The notes under the pieces were generated by a model, which was given only the letters and a program-made list of their open reading frames with translations, was not told the DNA's origin and did not search any database. Below are positions 14,922-22,926 of a stretch of 64,000 nucleotides of DNA, in pieces; the stretch's first letter is position 1; each line of letters starts with the position of its first letter. The stretch spans positions 744,001 through 808,000 of the forward strand of contig CAVRVH010000007.1 of NCBI GenBank assembly GCA_963724665.1, given 5' to 3'. This DNA is from DASUPK01 sp963724665 (GTDB lineage Bacteria; Actinomycetota; Thermoleophilia; Solirubrobacterales; 70-9). The position numbers were made by a program, and so were the translations under genes.

Positions 14922-14963
14922 CGCCGGTGTTCGGGCCGCCCGAGCCGGAAATTCGACCCCGCG

Positions 14964-14969
14964 TATCCT
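14964..14969 (+). promoter_or_regulatory. -10 box of the malic enzyme gene
   Basis: TATCCT ends 9 nt before the ATG at 14979, again predicting a leaderless message. Confidence 0.4.
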
Positions 14970-14978
14970 GTCGGCGCG

Positions 14979-16463
14979 ATGGCTGCCTCGGCCCAATACA
15001 GCGTTACCGTCCGCGTCGAGCTCGATGCGCGCCAGGAGCCTCTCGGCAAGATCACTGCGCAGATCGCGGAGGCCGGCGGCGCGCTGCAGTCGGTCGACCT
15101 GATTCCCGGCGCCGGGCCCGAGGGCAAGCGGGTTCGTGAGTTCACGATCGACGCCAACAGCGCCGAGCAGTGGGAGGAGATCCTGCGCTCGATCGGGTCG
15201 ACGCGTGGCGCTCGCGTACTCGGCTTCACCGACCGCACCTTCGAGATGCACAAGAAGGGCAAGATCGAGCAGCACAACAAGTACCCGCTGAAGACCCGCG
15301 ACGACCTCTCGATGGCCTACACGCCCGGCGTAGCCCGCGTCTGCGAGTACATCGCCGAGGACAAGACCAAGGCCTTCGACTACACGATCAAGGCCAACAC
15401 AGTCGCCGTGGTCTCCGACGGCTCCGCAGTGCTCGGCCTCGGCGACATCGGTCCCGAGGCCGCGATGCCGGTGATGGAGGGCAAGGCCATGCTCTTCAAG
15501 GAGTTCGCGCAGGTGGACGCCTTCCCGATCTGCCTGGCGACCAACGATCCCGCGGAGATCATCCAGACCGTCAAGCTGATCGCCCCGACCTTCGGCGGGA
15601 TCAACCTCGAGGACATCTCTGCGCCCCGCTGCTTCGAGATCGAGGAGACGCTCAAGGAGGAGCTCGACATTCCCGTCTTCCACGACGACCAGCACGGCAC
15701 CGCGGTCGTCGTCATGGCCGCGCTCTTCAACTCGCTGAAGATCACCGGCAAGCCGATCGAGGACCTGCACGTGCTCGTGCTCGGCACGGGCGCCGCCGGC
15801 ATCGCCTGCACCAAGATGATGCAGGAGTCCGGGATCACGCAGATCATCGGCTGCGACCGTCAGGGCGCGATCTCCACCGACCGCGCCGACTACGGCGACG
15901 GCTCGATGTCGGGCATCAAGAAGTGGTTCGCGGAGAACACGAACCACGAGAAGCGCACCGGAGGTCCGAACGACGTGATCGAGGGCTGCGATCTCTTCAT
16001 CGGCCTCTCAGGCCCAGGCCTCATCGAGCCCGCTTCCCTGGCGAAGATGAACGAAGACGCGATCGTTTTCGCGATGGCCAACCCGACGCCCGAGGTGATG
16101 CCCGAGGATGCCGAGCAGCACGTCCGCATCATGGCCACCGGCCGCTCCGACTACCCGAACCAGATCAACAACGTTCTCTGCTTCCCGGGCATCTTCCGTG
16201 GCGCCCTCGACGCCGGCGCGCCGCGAATCACCGAGGAGATGAAGCTCGCCGCGGCGCGGGGCATCGCCGAGGTCGTGACCGAAGACGACCTGGCAGAGGA
16301 CTACATCATCCCCTCGGTCTTCAACCGCGACGTCGCGGCCAGCGTCGCGCAGGCGGTGGTCGAGGAAGCGAAGGCCGCCGGCCTCGCGCGCTTCTCGGAG
16401 GAGACGGGCACGTTCGAGATCGTCGACGGCGCCGGAAGCGCGACGGACGGCTCAGGCACCTAG
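14979..16463 (+). CDS. NAD(P)-dependent malic enzyme with N-terminal ACT domain
   Basis: Malic enzyme decarboxylates malate to pyruvate with reduction of NAD(P). The 494-residue protein begins with a ~75-residue ACT-like regulatory domain (YSVTVRVELDARQEPLGKIT). The malic catalytic domain follows: MAYTPGVARV with the catalytic Tyr, VSDGSAVLGLGDIG, and EGKAMLFKEFA with the catalytic Lys. An NAD-binding Rossmann fold has VLGTGAAGIAC. The ACT fusion suggests amino-acid feedback, which is inferred. The stop overlaps the stop of the convergent membrane-protein gene by a few bases. Confidence 0.93.
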   Translation: MAASAQYSVTVRVELDARQEPLGKITAQIAEAGGALQSVDLIPGAGPEGKRVREFTIDANSAEQWEEILRSIGSTRGARVLGFTDRTFEMHKKGKIEQHNKYPLKTRDDLSMAYTPGVARVCEYIAEDKTKAFDYTIKANTVAVVSDGSAVLGLGDIGPEAAMPVMEGKAMLFKEFAQVDAFPICLATNDPAEIIQTVKLIAPTFGGINLEDISAPRCFEIEETLKEELDIPVFHDDQHGTAVVVMAALFNSLKITGKPIEDLHVLVLGTGAAGIACTKMMQESGITQIIGCDRQGAISTDRADYGDGSMSGIKKWFAENTNHEKRTGGPNDVIEGCDLFIGLSGPGLIEPASLAKMNEDAIVFAMANPTPEVMPEDAEQHVRIMATGRSDYPNQINNVLCFPGIFRGALDAGAPRITEEMKLAAARGIAEVVTEDDLAEDYIIPSVFNRDVAASVAQAVVEEAKAAGLARFSEETGTFEIVDGAGSATDGSGT

Positions 16464-17080
16464 CGCTTCTTCGGGAGCAGCCGCGGCGGCGGCTTCACCA
16501 GGATCCGCGCAGCCCACAGGAAGCACAGCGCCCCGACCAGCGTCATCGATGTAGCCAGCGCGGCGTTGAGGAGCTCGTTCGTGTCGGGAACGATGTAGGC
16601 AGCGACCGCGGAGATCCCAAAGGCGATCGACCCGATCAGGTTGAGGGTGGCCGAGCGCCTGACCACGAGTGCTGCGTGGAGCACGGCAAGCTCGGCGAGC
16701 ACGCTGGCAACAAGGAAGCAGACCGAGCCAAGGGCGTCCGGAGACCAGACCAGCAGGTTCGACGTATGAGTCGAGAAGTGGTGGTACATCCCGAAGAAGG
16801 TGGTGACGTTGAAGAACACCGTCCCGGCGAATTGAACCCCGGCCGCCCACACCTCGGTGCCCTCCCCGCGCGCCACCCGGAGCTGCTCGAACGCCGCGGT
16901 CGTGAAGAAGATCGAGCCGGCGAAGTAGACGACGCCGACCAATTTGTCGGAGACGCTCGACGCCGCAGGGAGGGAGGCCACCGCGAAGCAACCCGAGCCG
17001 ATCATGAACAGGACACCGATGCGCCTCGCGTCGCCCTGCGCGGCCCCGGCGCTGATCACCGCCGCCGAGCCGGCGCTCAT
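16460..17080 (-). CDS. Multi-helix membrane protein of unknown function
   Basis: This 206-residue integral membrane protein has about six helices, including IGVLFMIGSGCFAVASLPA, LVGVVYFAGSIFFTTAAF and a C-terminal LVGALCFLWAARILV, and ends in a basic tail (PPPRLLPKKR). YHHFSTHTSN lies in a loop. I cannot assign a named family with confidence; it recalls YrhK-like small membrane proteins. Its ATG overlaps the stop of the GNAT gene by 4 nt, so the two are coupled. Confidence 0.75.
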   Translation of the reverse strand: MSAGSAAVISAGAAQGDARRIGVLFMIGSGCFAVASLPAASSVSDKLVGVVYFAGSIFFTTAAFEQLRVARGEGTEVWAAGVQFAGTVFFNVTTFFGMYHHFSTHTSNLLVWSPDALGSVCFLVASVLAELAVLHAALVVRRSATLNLIGSIAFGISAVAAYIVPDTNELLNAALATSMTLVGALCFLWAARILVKPPPRLLPKKR

Positions 17081-17586
17081 CGCGGGACCTGGGTGCGGTA
17101 GCGCACCTCCGTGAAGGTGCTGCCGGCGAAGGTCTTCTCACGCGTCGCCCCGTCGAGCTCCCATCCATTCGCCTCATAGAAGCCTCGCGAGGCGTTCCAT
17201 TCGGCCGTCCACAGGGTCACCTCCTGGAACCTGCGGTCGCGAAGCTCTTCCATCGCCGCATCGAGGAGCGCGCGGCCGAGGCCCCGCCGCCAGGAGGCGG
17301 GCTCCGTGTAGAGGCGGTCCAGCAGGGCCACCCTCGCCGGATCCGAATCGGGATCGCTGCTCCGGCAGAGCAGCGCCAGTGCCGCTGCCTGACCGCGCCG
17401 CTCCGCGACGAGCACGATCAGGTCGGGGTCCGAGATCCAGTGCTCCCACTCGTGGGCCGGAGAGGTCACGCCGCCGATCCCGACCGGCGAGAGATGGCGC
17501 GCCCAGGCGGCCCGCCCCGACGAGAGATAGATCTCGCCAAGTCGCACCCCCTCGCCGAGTTTGGCGGGTCTGACGGTTTCGGACAT
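17077..17586 (-). CDS. GNAT-family N-acetyltransferase
   Basis: This 169-residue acetyltransferase uses acetyl-CoA to modify an unknown amine. The acetyl-CoA-binding motif A is visible as WRRGLGRALLDAAMEEL (about 105-120), preceded by the strand VALLDRLYTEPAS and followed by NASRGFYEANGWE, a typical GNAT motif B with its Tyr. The ATG at 17586 sits 8 nt after a TAGGTT box; the longer frame to 17967 is not supported. The gene is divergent from the epimerase gene. Confidence 0.85.
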   Translation of the reverse strand: MSETVRPAKLGEGVRLGEIYLSSGRAAWARHLSPVGIGGVTSPAHEWEHWISDPDLIVLVAERRGQAAALALLCRSSDPDSDPARVALLDRLYTEPASWRRGLGRALLDAAMEELRDRRFQEVTLWTAEWNASRGFYEANGWELDGATREKTFAGSTFTEVRYRTQVPR

Positions 17587-17594
17587 CGCGCGGG

Positions 17595-17600
17595 AACCTA
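17595..17600 (-). promoter_or_regulatory. -10 box of the GNAT gene
   Basis: TAGGTT on the minus strand ends 8 nt before the ATG. The divergent epimerase gene has TAGCAT at 17614-17619, 10 nt before its ATG, so both promoters fit in about 40 bp. Confidence 0.35.
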
Positions 17601-17629
17601 GCGGTCGTCTAGCTAGCATCCGCCGCCGC

Positions 17630-18538
17630 ATGCGCGTTCTGATCACAGGAGCATCGGGCCTGATCGGGTCGGCCCTTGCGGACGCCCTGCTCGCGCGGGG
17701 CGATGAGGTCGTCGGGCTGACCCGCGATCCCGAACGAGCAAGGCCGAAGAACCCAACCGTCCGCTGGCACGCCTGGCAGGCGACCACGGAGCGCCCGCCG
17801 CCGGAGGCGCTGGAGGGCGTTGACGGCGTCGTCAACCTGATCGGCGAGGAGATCAACCAACGGCTCACGGATCCAGCCAAGGTCCGCATCCGCGAGAGCC
17901 GTCTGACAGGAACCCGCAACCTGATCCAGGGGATCGAGGCCGCGCCCAGGAAACCGAGCGTCTTCATCGGCCAGTCCGCGATCGGCTACTACGGCGATCA
18001 GGGCGCCAAGCTCCTTGACGAGGAATCCCCGCCCGGCGAGGGTTTCGCCGCCGAGATACCCATCGACTGGGAGCGGGCCGAACGCGAGGCGGAGGGAATC
18101 GTCCCCCGGGTGGTGATCCTCCGCACCGGCCTCGTGCTGACCAAGCACGGCGGCCTGGTCAAGCAGCTGCTTCTTCCGTTCAAGCTCGGCATCGGCGGCC
18201 CGATCGCCGGCGGCGAGCAGTTCATGTCCTGGATCCACATCGACGACGAGATCGGCCTGCTGCTCTGGGCGCTCGACAACGACCAGGTCTCCGGCACGAT
18301 CAACGCGACTGCCCCCAATCCCGTCACCAACCGCGAGCTCTCCAAGGCTCTCGGCAGGGCCCTTCACCGCCCCGCCGTCATTCCCGTTCCGAAGTTCGCG
18401 GTCGCCGCCCTGCGCGGTACGGAGCTGGCCGATGTGGTCGCGGGCGGGGCCCGTGTTCTCCCGCGCCGGGCGCTCGACGGTGGGTACGAGTTCCGCCATC
18501 CGGAGCTGGACGAGACCCTGCGCAGCGTCCTTCGCTGA
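17630..18538 (+). CDS. TIGR01777-type NAD(P)-dependent epimerase/SulA-like protein
   Basis: This 302-residue extended-SDR protein starts MRVLITGASGLIGSALADAL with the dinucleotide motif GASGLIG. Features typical of the TIGR01777/YfcH group are WHAWQA, GVDGVVNLIGEEI, IGQSAIGYYG, FMSWIHIDDE and the C-terminal RRALDGGYEFRHPELDETL. Enzymatic activity for this group is not well defined. The DUF1731-like C-terminus is intact. The ATG at 17630 begins right at the nucleotide-binding strand. Confidence 0.88.
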   Translation: MRVLITGASGLIGSALADALLARGDEVVGLTRDPERARPKNPTVRWHAWQATTERPPPEALEGVDGVVNLIGEEINQRLTDPAKVRIRESRLTGTRNLIQGIEAAPRKPSVFIGQSAIGYYGDQGAKLLDEESPPGEGFAAEIPIDWERAEREAEGIVPRVVILRTGLVLTKHGGLVKQLLLPFKLGIGGPIAGGEQFMSWIHIDDEIGLLLWALDNDQVSGTINATAPNPVTNRELSKALGRALHRPAVIPVPKFAVAALRGTELADVVAGGARVLPRRALDGGYEFRHPELDETLRSVLR

Positions 18539-18561
18539 CTCGTCCCTGGCAAGATGGTGGT

Positions 18562-19491
18562 GTGAAGCTCGAGGGCGTTCACCACATCACCGCGATCACC
18601 GGCGACGCCCAGAAGAACGTCGACTTCTACGCCGGGGTGATGGGACTCCGCCTGGTGAAGAAGACTGTCAACCAGGACGATCCCACCGTCTACCACCTGT
18701 TCTTCGCCGACGAGAAGGGCGACGCCGGCTCCGACCTGACCTTCTTCGAGTACCCCGGTGCGCCGCCTGGACGCGCCGGCGACGGGATGATCTGGGGGAT
18801 TCGCTGGAGGCTCGGAACCCAGGAGGCGCTCGACTTCTGGGAGCAGCGGCTGAAGCAACACGGAACCGAGACAGAGCGTGCCGACGACGTCCTGCGCTTC
18901 GCCGATCCCGAGGGCCTCGGGCATGCCCTCAAGGTCGTCGAGACGACTGACGAGCCCCTGATCGCCGAGCACCCGGAGGTCCCATCCGAGCTCGCTCTCC
19001 AGGGATTCGACGGTGCGATCGCCTACTCCAGCAACCCGGAGGCCAGCCGGCCGCTCCTGGAGGAGGCTCTCGGCTTCCAGCCACTGACCGGCGAGGACGG
19101 TCAGACGGGTTGGGAGTGCCGTGGCGACAGCCGAGGCGGCCTCTGGGGATATTCCGAGCCGCCCGCGGAACGCGGCCTGCAGGGCGCCGGCAGCGTTCAC
19201 CACATCGCCTGGGCTTCCCAGATCGACGACCACGAGGCGTGGCGAGATCGCGTGATCGCCGCCGGTGCACGTCCCACACCGGTAATCGACCGCTTCTACT
19301 TCCGCTCGATCTACTTCCGCGAGCCCAGCGGTGTCCTCTTCGAGATCGCGACGCTCGGCCCGGGCTTCACGGTCGACGAGCCGCTCGAGTCTCTCGGGGA
19401 GAAGCTCTCGCTGCCGCCGGACTACGAGCACCTCCGGGAACAGGTCGAGCCGGTCCTGCGGCCGATCAACAACCCGCGTGTCCACGTCTGA
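18562..19491 (+). CDS. Two-module VOC protein, ring-cleaving dioxygenase-like
   Basis: This 309-residue protein has two glyoxalase/extradiol-dioxygenase modules. The first begins LEGVHHITAITGDAQKNVDF and the second has GSVHHIAWASQIDDHEAW, ending in SIYFREPSGVLFEIAT. The paired His-containing strands and terminal Glu supply a metal site like that of MhqO/MhqA-type hydroquinone dioxygenases. It overlaps by 14 nt the start of a hydrolase gene, an arrangement common for quinone-detoxifying pairs; the substrate is inferred. Start is a GTG. Confidence 0.85.
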   Translation: MKLEGVHHITAITGDAQKNVDFYAGVMGLRLVKKTVNQDDPTVYHLFFADEKGDAGSDLTFFEYPGAPPGRAGDGMIWGIRWRLGTQEALDFWEQRLKQHGTETERADDVLRFADPEGLGHALKVVETTDEPLIAEHPEVPSELALQGFDGAIAYSSNPEASRPLLEEALGFQPLTGEDGQTGWECRGDSRGGLWGYSEPPAERGLQGAGSVHHIAWASQIDDHEAWRDRVIAAGARPTPVIDRFYFRSIYFREPSGVLFEIATLGPGFTVDEPLESLGEKLSLPPDYEHLREQVEPVLRPINNPRVHV

Positions 19492-20197
19492 GCAGCCGCC
19501 GGGCGACCGCCCGGGTCAGGTCGTCCAGCTCGCGCACCTGACGCGCGAGCCCGCCGGCGAGCCGGAGGGCGCATTGGTCCTGCTGCACGGCCGCGCGGTC
19601 GACGAGCGTGACCTCTACCCCATGCTCGACGAGCTCGACCCGGACCGCAAGCTCTTCGGGATGACGCCGGGCGCACCGCTGACTAACGTCCCGCCGGGCG
19701 GCCGGCATTGGTACGTGATCAGGGAAGTCGGGCACCCCGATGAGGACACCTTCATCGACACGCTGGAGAAGCTCTGCCGGTTCCTCGACGACGAGCTGCG
19801 CCACCGCGGGATCCCGTGGGAGAAGACGGTGATCGGCGGTTTCAGCCAGGGCGCCGCCGTGGCGTGCGCCGTGGCCCTGGGCATGGGCCGACCGAAGGCC
19901 GCGGGCCTGCTGATGATGAGCGGCTTCTATCCAATGGTTCGCGGCTGGAAGCTCGACCCGCGCGCCAAGCGCGGCATGCCCGCATACGTCACACACGGGT
20001 CCTACGACCCGGTAATCCCGGTCGGCTTCGGCCGCAAGGCCCGCGACCTGCTCGAAGAGGGCGGCCTGATGGTGACGTTCCGTGAGGCGCGTGTCCAGCA
20101 CTCGATCGACTTCGCCCTGATCCCAGAGATCCGCGATTGGGTCGGCTCAGTGATCTCGGGCGAGCCGGTCATTGAAGGCCCGCCCTCGGCGCGTTAG
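19478..20197 (+). CDS. Alpha/beta hydrolase, carboxylesterase/phospholipase family
   Basis: This ~239-residue serine hydrolase has an oxyanion segment ALVLLHGRAV and the nucleophile elbow GGFSQGAAVA. The acid residue lies in THGSYDPVIPV and the catalytic His in ARVQHSID, the layout of the YpfH/carboxylesterase family. GTG at 19478 is the best start; it overlaps the upstream VOC gene by 14 nt, so the two are co-translated and probably act on related aromatic or ester compounds. Exact substrate unknown. Confidence 0.87.
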   Translation: MSTSEQPPGDRPGQVVQLAHLTREPAGEPEGALVLLHGRAVDERDLYPMLDELDPDRKLFGMTPGAPLTNVPPGGRHWYVIREVGHPDEDTFIDTLEKLCRFLDDELRHRGIPWEKTVIGGFSQGAAVACAVALGMGRPKAAGLLMMSGFYPMVRGWKLDPRAKRGMPAYVTHGSYDPVIPVGFGRKARDLLEEGGLMVTFREARVQHSIDFALIPEIRDWVGSVISGEPVIEGPPSAR

Positions 20198-21276
20198 TGC
20201 GGCGGGCAGGGTGCGCCGAGGGGCGTTCGCGCGGTCCCGGTCACCCGGTAGCGCTGAATCATGCACTCCGTCGTATCGCCATCCGACGTGATCGAGTAGC
20301 TGCCCAGCACGGTGCCGTCACGGTGGGCGCCCAAGACGCCGTTGCGGACGTTGTCCCGGAATGAAGAGGCATCGGTCCCGGCGCCTCGGATCGACTGCAG
20401 CACCAGACCCATCGCTTCGTAGCCGTAGGCGGCGAAGACCCCGGGAGCGTGGTGGTAGCGCTGCGCGAAACGCGTGCCGAAGCTCTTGTCGGGGAGCAGC
20501 TTCGGATCGAGTTCGGCGCTGACCGAATAGGTGCCGGGCGCGCTTCCGTAGAGGGTCAGCCGCTGAGTCTCCGGTTCGTAGACCGCCCGCTTACCGGCGT
20601 TCGAGGCCACGGCGACCTCCGAGGGGGGCTTCCCGGGCATGACCTGGATGCCGTGCTCAGTGGCCGCGGACTGGAATTCGGATGCGGCCAGATCCTGAAA
20701 AGCGGAGCCATCCGACGTCACCGCCGCCTGCGTGGCACCGAGCTCCGACGCCCAGTTGGCCGCTGCGTCGACGACCACGTCGTCCGCCGGGACCGTCCGA
20801 GCGAAGTTGGGCGAGCCCGAGGGCTGATAGCGGCCGGGAGAGCTCGGATAGCCGGCCGCGGGTTGGGTCAGGTCCACCCCGCCGGCCCCCGGCGAGACCT
20901 GCACGAGGCCGGCGTCATTGGTGATCGGCACCGATGCGCGGGTCGGCTCCGAGTCGAGCTCACCGATGTACGCGGCGGCGGACGAGTCCTGGACCGCCTG
21001 CCGGGCGTTGGCGCCGACGGCGACCGGATCCCAGACCCTCCCCTTCGCGTCATCGAGGTAGGTCGCCCGGACCTGGATCGAGCCCGCCTTGCCCTGCGCC
21101 TGCTCGAGCGCGAGTCGAGCGCCATCCGCCGCGTCCCGGCCGTCCGGCCCGTGCGGGCCCGTCAGCGGGAGGCTGACGTACACCGTCACCGGGGCCTCGA
21201 TCCTCGCGGTTCCGGCAATTCCGCAGCCGGCGACGGCGAGAGCGAGCAGCAGCGCCGCGAGCGAGAGGCGGAGCAT
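20194..21276 (-). CDS. Branched-chain amino-acid-type ABC substrate-binding lipoprotein
   Basis: This 360-residue secreted lipoprotein has a signal peptide and lipobox AVAGC at about 14-18. The mature part fits the Leu/Ile/Val-binding periplasmic fold: VYVSLPLTGPHGPDGRDAAD is the typical opening, and AAYIGELDSEPTRASVPITN and GVFAAYGYEAMGLVLQSI are later hallmarks. No permease or ATPase genes are nearby, so it is an orphan binding protein or a sensor. Its stop overlaps that of the convergent hydrolase. The ligand cannot be read. Confidence 0.87.
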   Translation of the reverse strand: MLRLSLAALLLALAVAGCGIAGTARIEAPVTVYVSLPLTGPHGPDGRDAADGARLALEQAQGKAGSIQVRATYLDDAKGRVWDPVAVGANARQAVQDSSAAAYIGELDSEPTRASVPITNDAGLVQVSPGAGGVDLTQPAAGYPSSPGRYQPSGSPNFARTVPADDVVVDAAANWASELGATQAAVTSDGSAFQDLAASEFQSAATEHGIQVMPGKPPSEVAVASNAGKRAVYEPETQRLTLYGSAPGTYSVSAELDPKLLPDKSFGTRFAQRYHHAPGVFAAYGYEAMGLVLQSIRGAGTDASSFRDNVRNGVLGAHRDGTVLGSYSITSDGDTTECMIQRYRVTGTARTPLGAPCPPH

Positions 21277-21281
21277 CAGCG

Positions 21282-22307
21282 TCAGCCGAAGAAGACCTCA
21301 GCCTCGCGGTAGAGCGACTCCGGAACCGTCTTCAGCTCCGCTGTCGCTTCCGAGAGGTCGACCAGCTCGATGTCCGTGCTCCGCAGGGCGGTCATCTTGC
21401 CCCACTCACCGTTGTGCGCGGCATCGATCGCATGGAGGCCGAACCGCGTGGCGAGCACCCTGTCGAAGGCGGTCGGAGTGCCGCCGCGCTGGACGTGACC
21501 GAGGACGGTGGCCCGGGCCTCGTGGCCGGTGCGCTCCTCGATCTCGCCCTCGAGCCAATTTGCGATTCCACCAAGGCGGGCGTGACCGAAGGCGTCGGTC
21601 GGAGCCCCATCGGCCGAGGGCATCCCGCCCTTGGGCATAGCACCCTCGGCAACCACCACGATCGGCGAGTACTGGCTCTCGAAACGCCGCACGATGTAGT
21701 CGCAGACCTTGTCGAGGTCGAACTCGATCTCGGGGATCAGGATCACGTTTGCGCCGCCGGAGAGTCCCGCGTGGAAGGCGATCCAGCCCGCGTGCCGACC
21801 CATCACCTCACAGATCAGGGTGCGCTTGTGGCTCTCGGCGGTCGTGTGGAGGCGGTCGATCGCCGACATCGCGATGTTGACCGCGGTGTCGAAGCCGAAG
21901 GTGTAATCGGTGGCCGACAGGTCGTTGTCGATCGTCTTCGGAACGCCGACCACGTGAACGCCCTCCTCGTGCAGCTTCGCGGCCGCCCCGAGCGTGTCCT
22001 CCCCACCGATCACGATCAGGCCGTCCACTCCGTCGGCCCTCAGATTGTCGGCGAGGCGCTGCGGGCCGCCGTCCTCCTTGAAGGGGTTGGTCCGCGAGGA
22101 GCCGAGGATGGTGCCGCCACGCGGCAGGATGCCCCGTACCTCGGGGACCCCAAGCGGAGAACTGAGGCCTTCCAGCGGCCCGGCCCAGCCGTTGCGATAG
22201 CCGACGAAATCGTGACCGTATTCCGCGACCCCCTTGCGCACGATCGCGCGGATCACCGCATTCAGCCCAGGGCAGTCACCGCCTCCTGTGAGCACGCCGA
22301 TCCGCAC
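21282..22307 (-). CDS. pfkA: 6-phosphofructokinase, probably pyrophosphate-dependent
   Basis: PFK phosphorylates fructose 6-phosphate in glycolysis. The 341-residue protein opens MRIGVLTGGGDCPGLN and includes PKTIDNDLSATDYTFGFDTA and EVMGRHAGWIA. In the phosphodonor site it has GGED (101-104) and PKTIDND, with D104 and K124. In known enzymes Gly104/Gly124 mark ATP-dependent PFK, while Asp104/Lys124 mark PPi-dependent PFK such as that of Amycolatopsis methanolica. PPi use is therefore likely, which would make the step reversible. The GTG start lies 6 nt after TAAATT. Confidence 0.93.
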   Translation of the reverse strand: MRIGVLTGGGDCPGLNAVIRAIVRKGVAEYGHDFVGYRNGWAGPLEGLSSPLGVPEVRGILPRGGTILGSSRTNPFKEDGGPQRLADNLRADGVDGLIVIGGEDTLGAAAKLHEEGVHVVGVPKTIDNDLSATDYTFGFDTAVNIAMSAIDRLHTTAESHKRTLICEVMGRHAGWIAFHAGLSGGANVILIPEIEFDLDKVCDYIVRRFESQYSPIVVVAEGAMPKGGMPSADGAPTDAFGHARLGGIANWLEGEIEERTGHEARATVLGHVQRGGTPTAFDRVLATRFGLHAIDAAHNGEWGKMTALRSTDIELVDLSEATAELKTVPESLYREAEVFFG

Positions 22308-22313
22308 GCGATC

Positions 22314-22319
22314 AATTTA
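22314..22319 (-). promoter_or_regulatory. -10 box of pfkA
   Basis: TAAATT on the minus strand ends 6 nt before the pfkA GTG. It lies in the short gap after the trmO stop, so pfkA has its own promoter and a leaderless transcript. Confidence 0.4.
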
Positions 22320-22337
22320 CCTGGGCGGCCTCGGCTG

Positions 22338-22748
22338 TCAGCGCTCGGAGATCTCTGAGCTCAGCACGGGCTTCACGTCGACGATCGGCGTCTCGTCGAG
22401 GGCCTCCAGGTTGCGAACCCTGATTCGCCGCCCATCGAGCTCGGTGACCTCGACCCGGTGGAGGCCGATCGGATTCGGCCGGTGCGGCGAACGGGTCGTG
22501 AAGACCCCCGCCGCCGGCCGCGAGGTGTCGCCGCGCGGATGGACGACGAGCACATCTCGATCGGCCCGGTCGAGCCAGGTGAGGACGAGCAGCTCGTCGC
22601 CCGGAGCAATGCCCTTCAAGGCGTCGAGCACCTCCGGTTCGAACTCGATCCACGCATCGGGGGCGCCCTCGTCGCCCTGCTTGGGGGCCGACTCTGGATC
22701 GGTCAGAGCCGACTCCACCCAGCCGATCGCTCGCAGTTCGAAGGCCAG
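22338..22748 (-). CDS. trmO: tRNA (t6A37) N6-methyltransferase TrmO/TsaA family, non-standard start
   Basis: TrmO methylates N6-threonylcarbamoyladenosine at position 37 of some tRNAs using SAM. The conserved core is visible: LRAIGWVES at the N-terminus, VLTWLDRADRD, FTTRSPHRPNPIGLHRVEV (the TsaA signature) and PIVDVKPVL near the end. No ATG, GTG or TTG occurs before AIGW close enough to give the normal N-terminus. CTG at 22748, 2 nt after the stop of the small membrane ORF, gives a 136-residue protein of normal type. It is the last gene of the trpFBA unit. Confidence 0.85.
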   Translation of the reverse strand: MAFELRAIGWVESALTDPESAPKQGDEGAPDAWIEFEPEVLDALKGIAPGDELLVLTWLDRADRDVLVVHPRGDTSRPAAGVFTTRSPHRPNPIGLHRVEVTELDGRRIRVRNLEALDETPIVDVKPVLSSEISER

Positions 22749-22750
22749 TG

Positions 22751-22915
22751 CTACGGGCGGGTCAGCCAGTCGATGAGCGGCTGGGCGTAGCGGAGCAGGG
22801 CGCCGGTGAAGACCCCACCCAGGAAGAGGATGGCGTCGACCGGGCCCGGCACGCCGAGGGCGTAGGCGATAACCATCACGCACGCGCCGAGGACTGTGAA
22901 GAGGACGACCTGCAC
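22751..22915 (-). CDS. 54-residue two-helix membrane protein between trpA and trmO
   Basis: A GTG-started ORF begins 11 nt after the trpA stop and ends directly before trmO. It encodes a first helix QVVLFTVLGACVMVIAYALG, a GPVD turn and a second helix AILFLGGVFTGALLRYAQPL, then DWLTRP. The fit between flanking genes with almost no spacing and the clean two-helix pattern argue that it is real. No family recognised. It may be a small membrane-anchored partner or simply a conserved operon passenger. Confidence 0.6.
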   Translation of the reverse strand: MQVVLFTVLGACVMVIAYALGVPGPVDAILFLGGVFTGALLRYAQPLIDWLTRP

Positions 22916-22926
22916 GGACCGGAAGC

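Noticed and set aside
15170..17101. 643-codon open frame inside the malic enzyme and membrane-protein genes
   Set aside because: It is Arg/His-rich frame-shifted translation of the malic enzyme and has no protein-like hydrophobic pattern.
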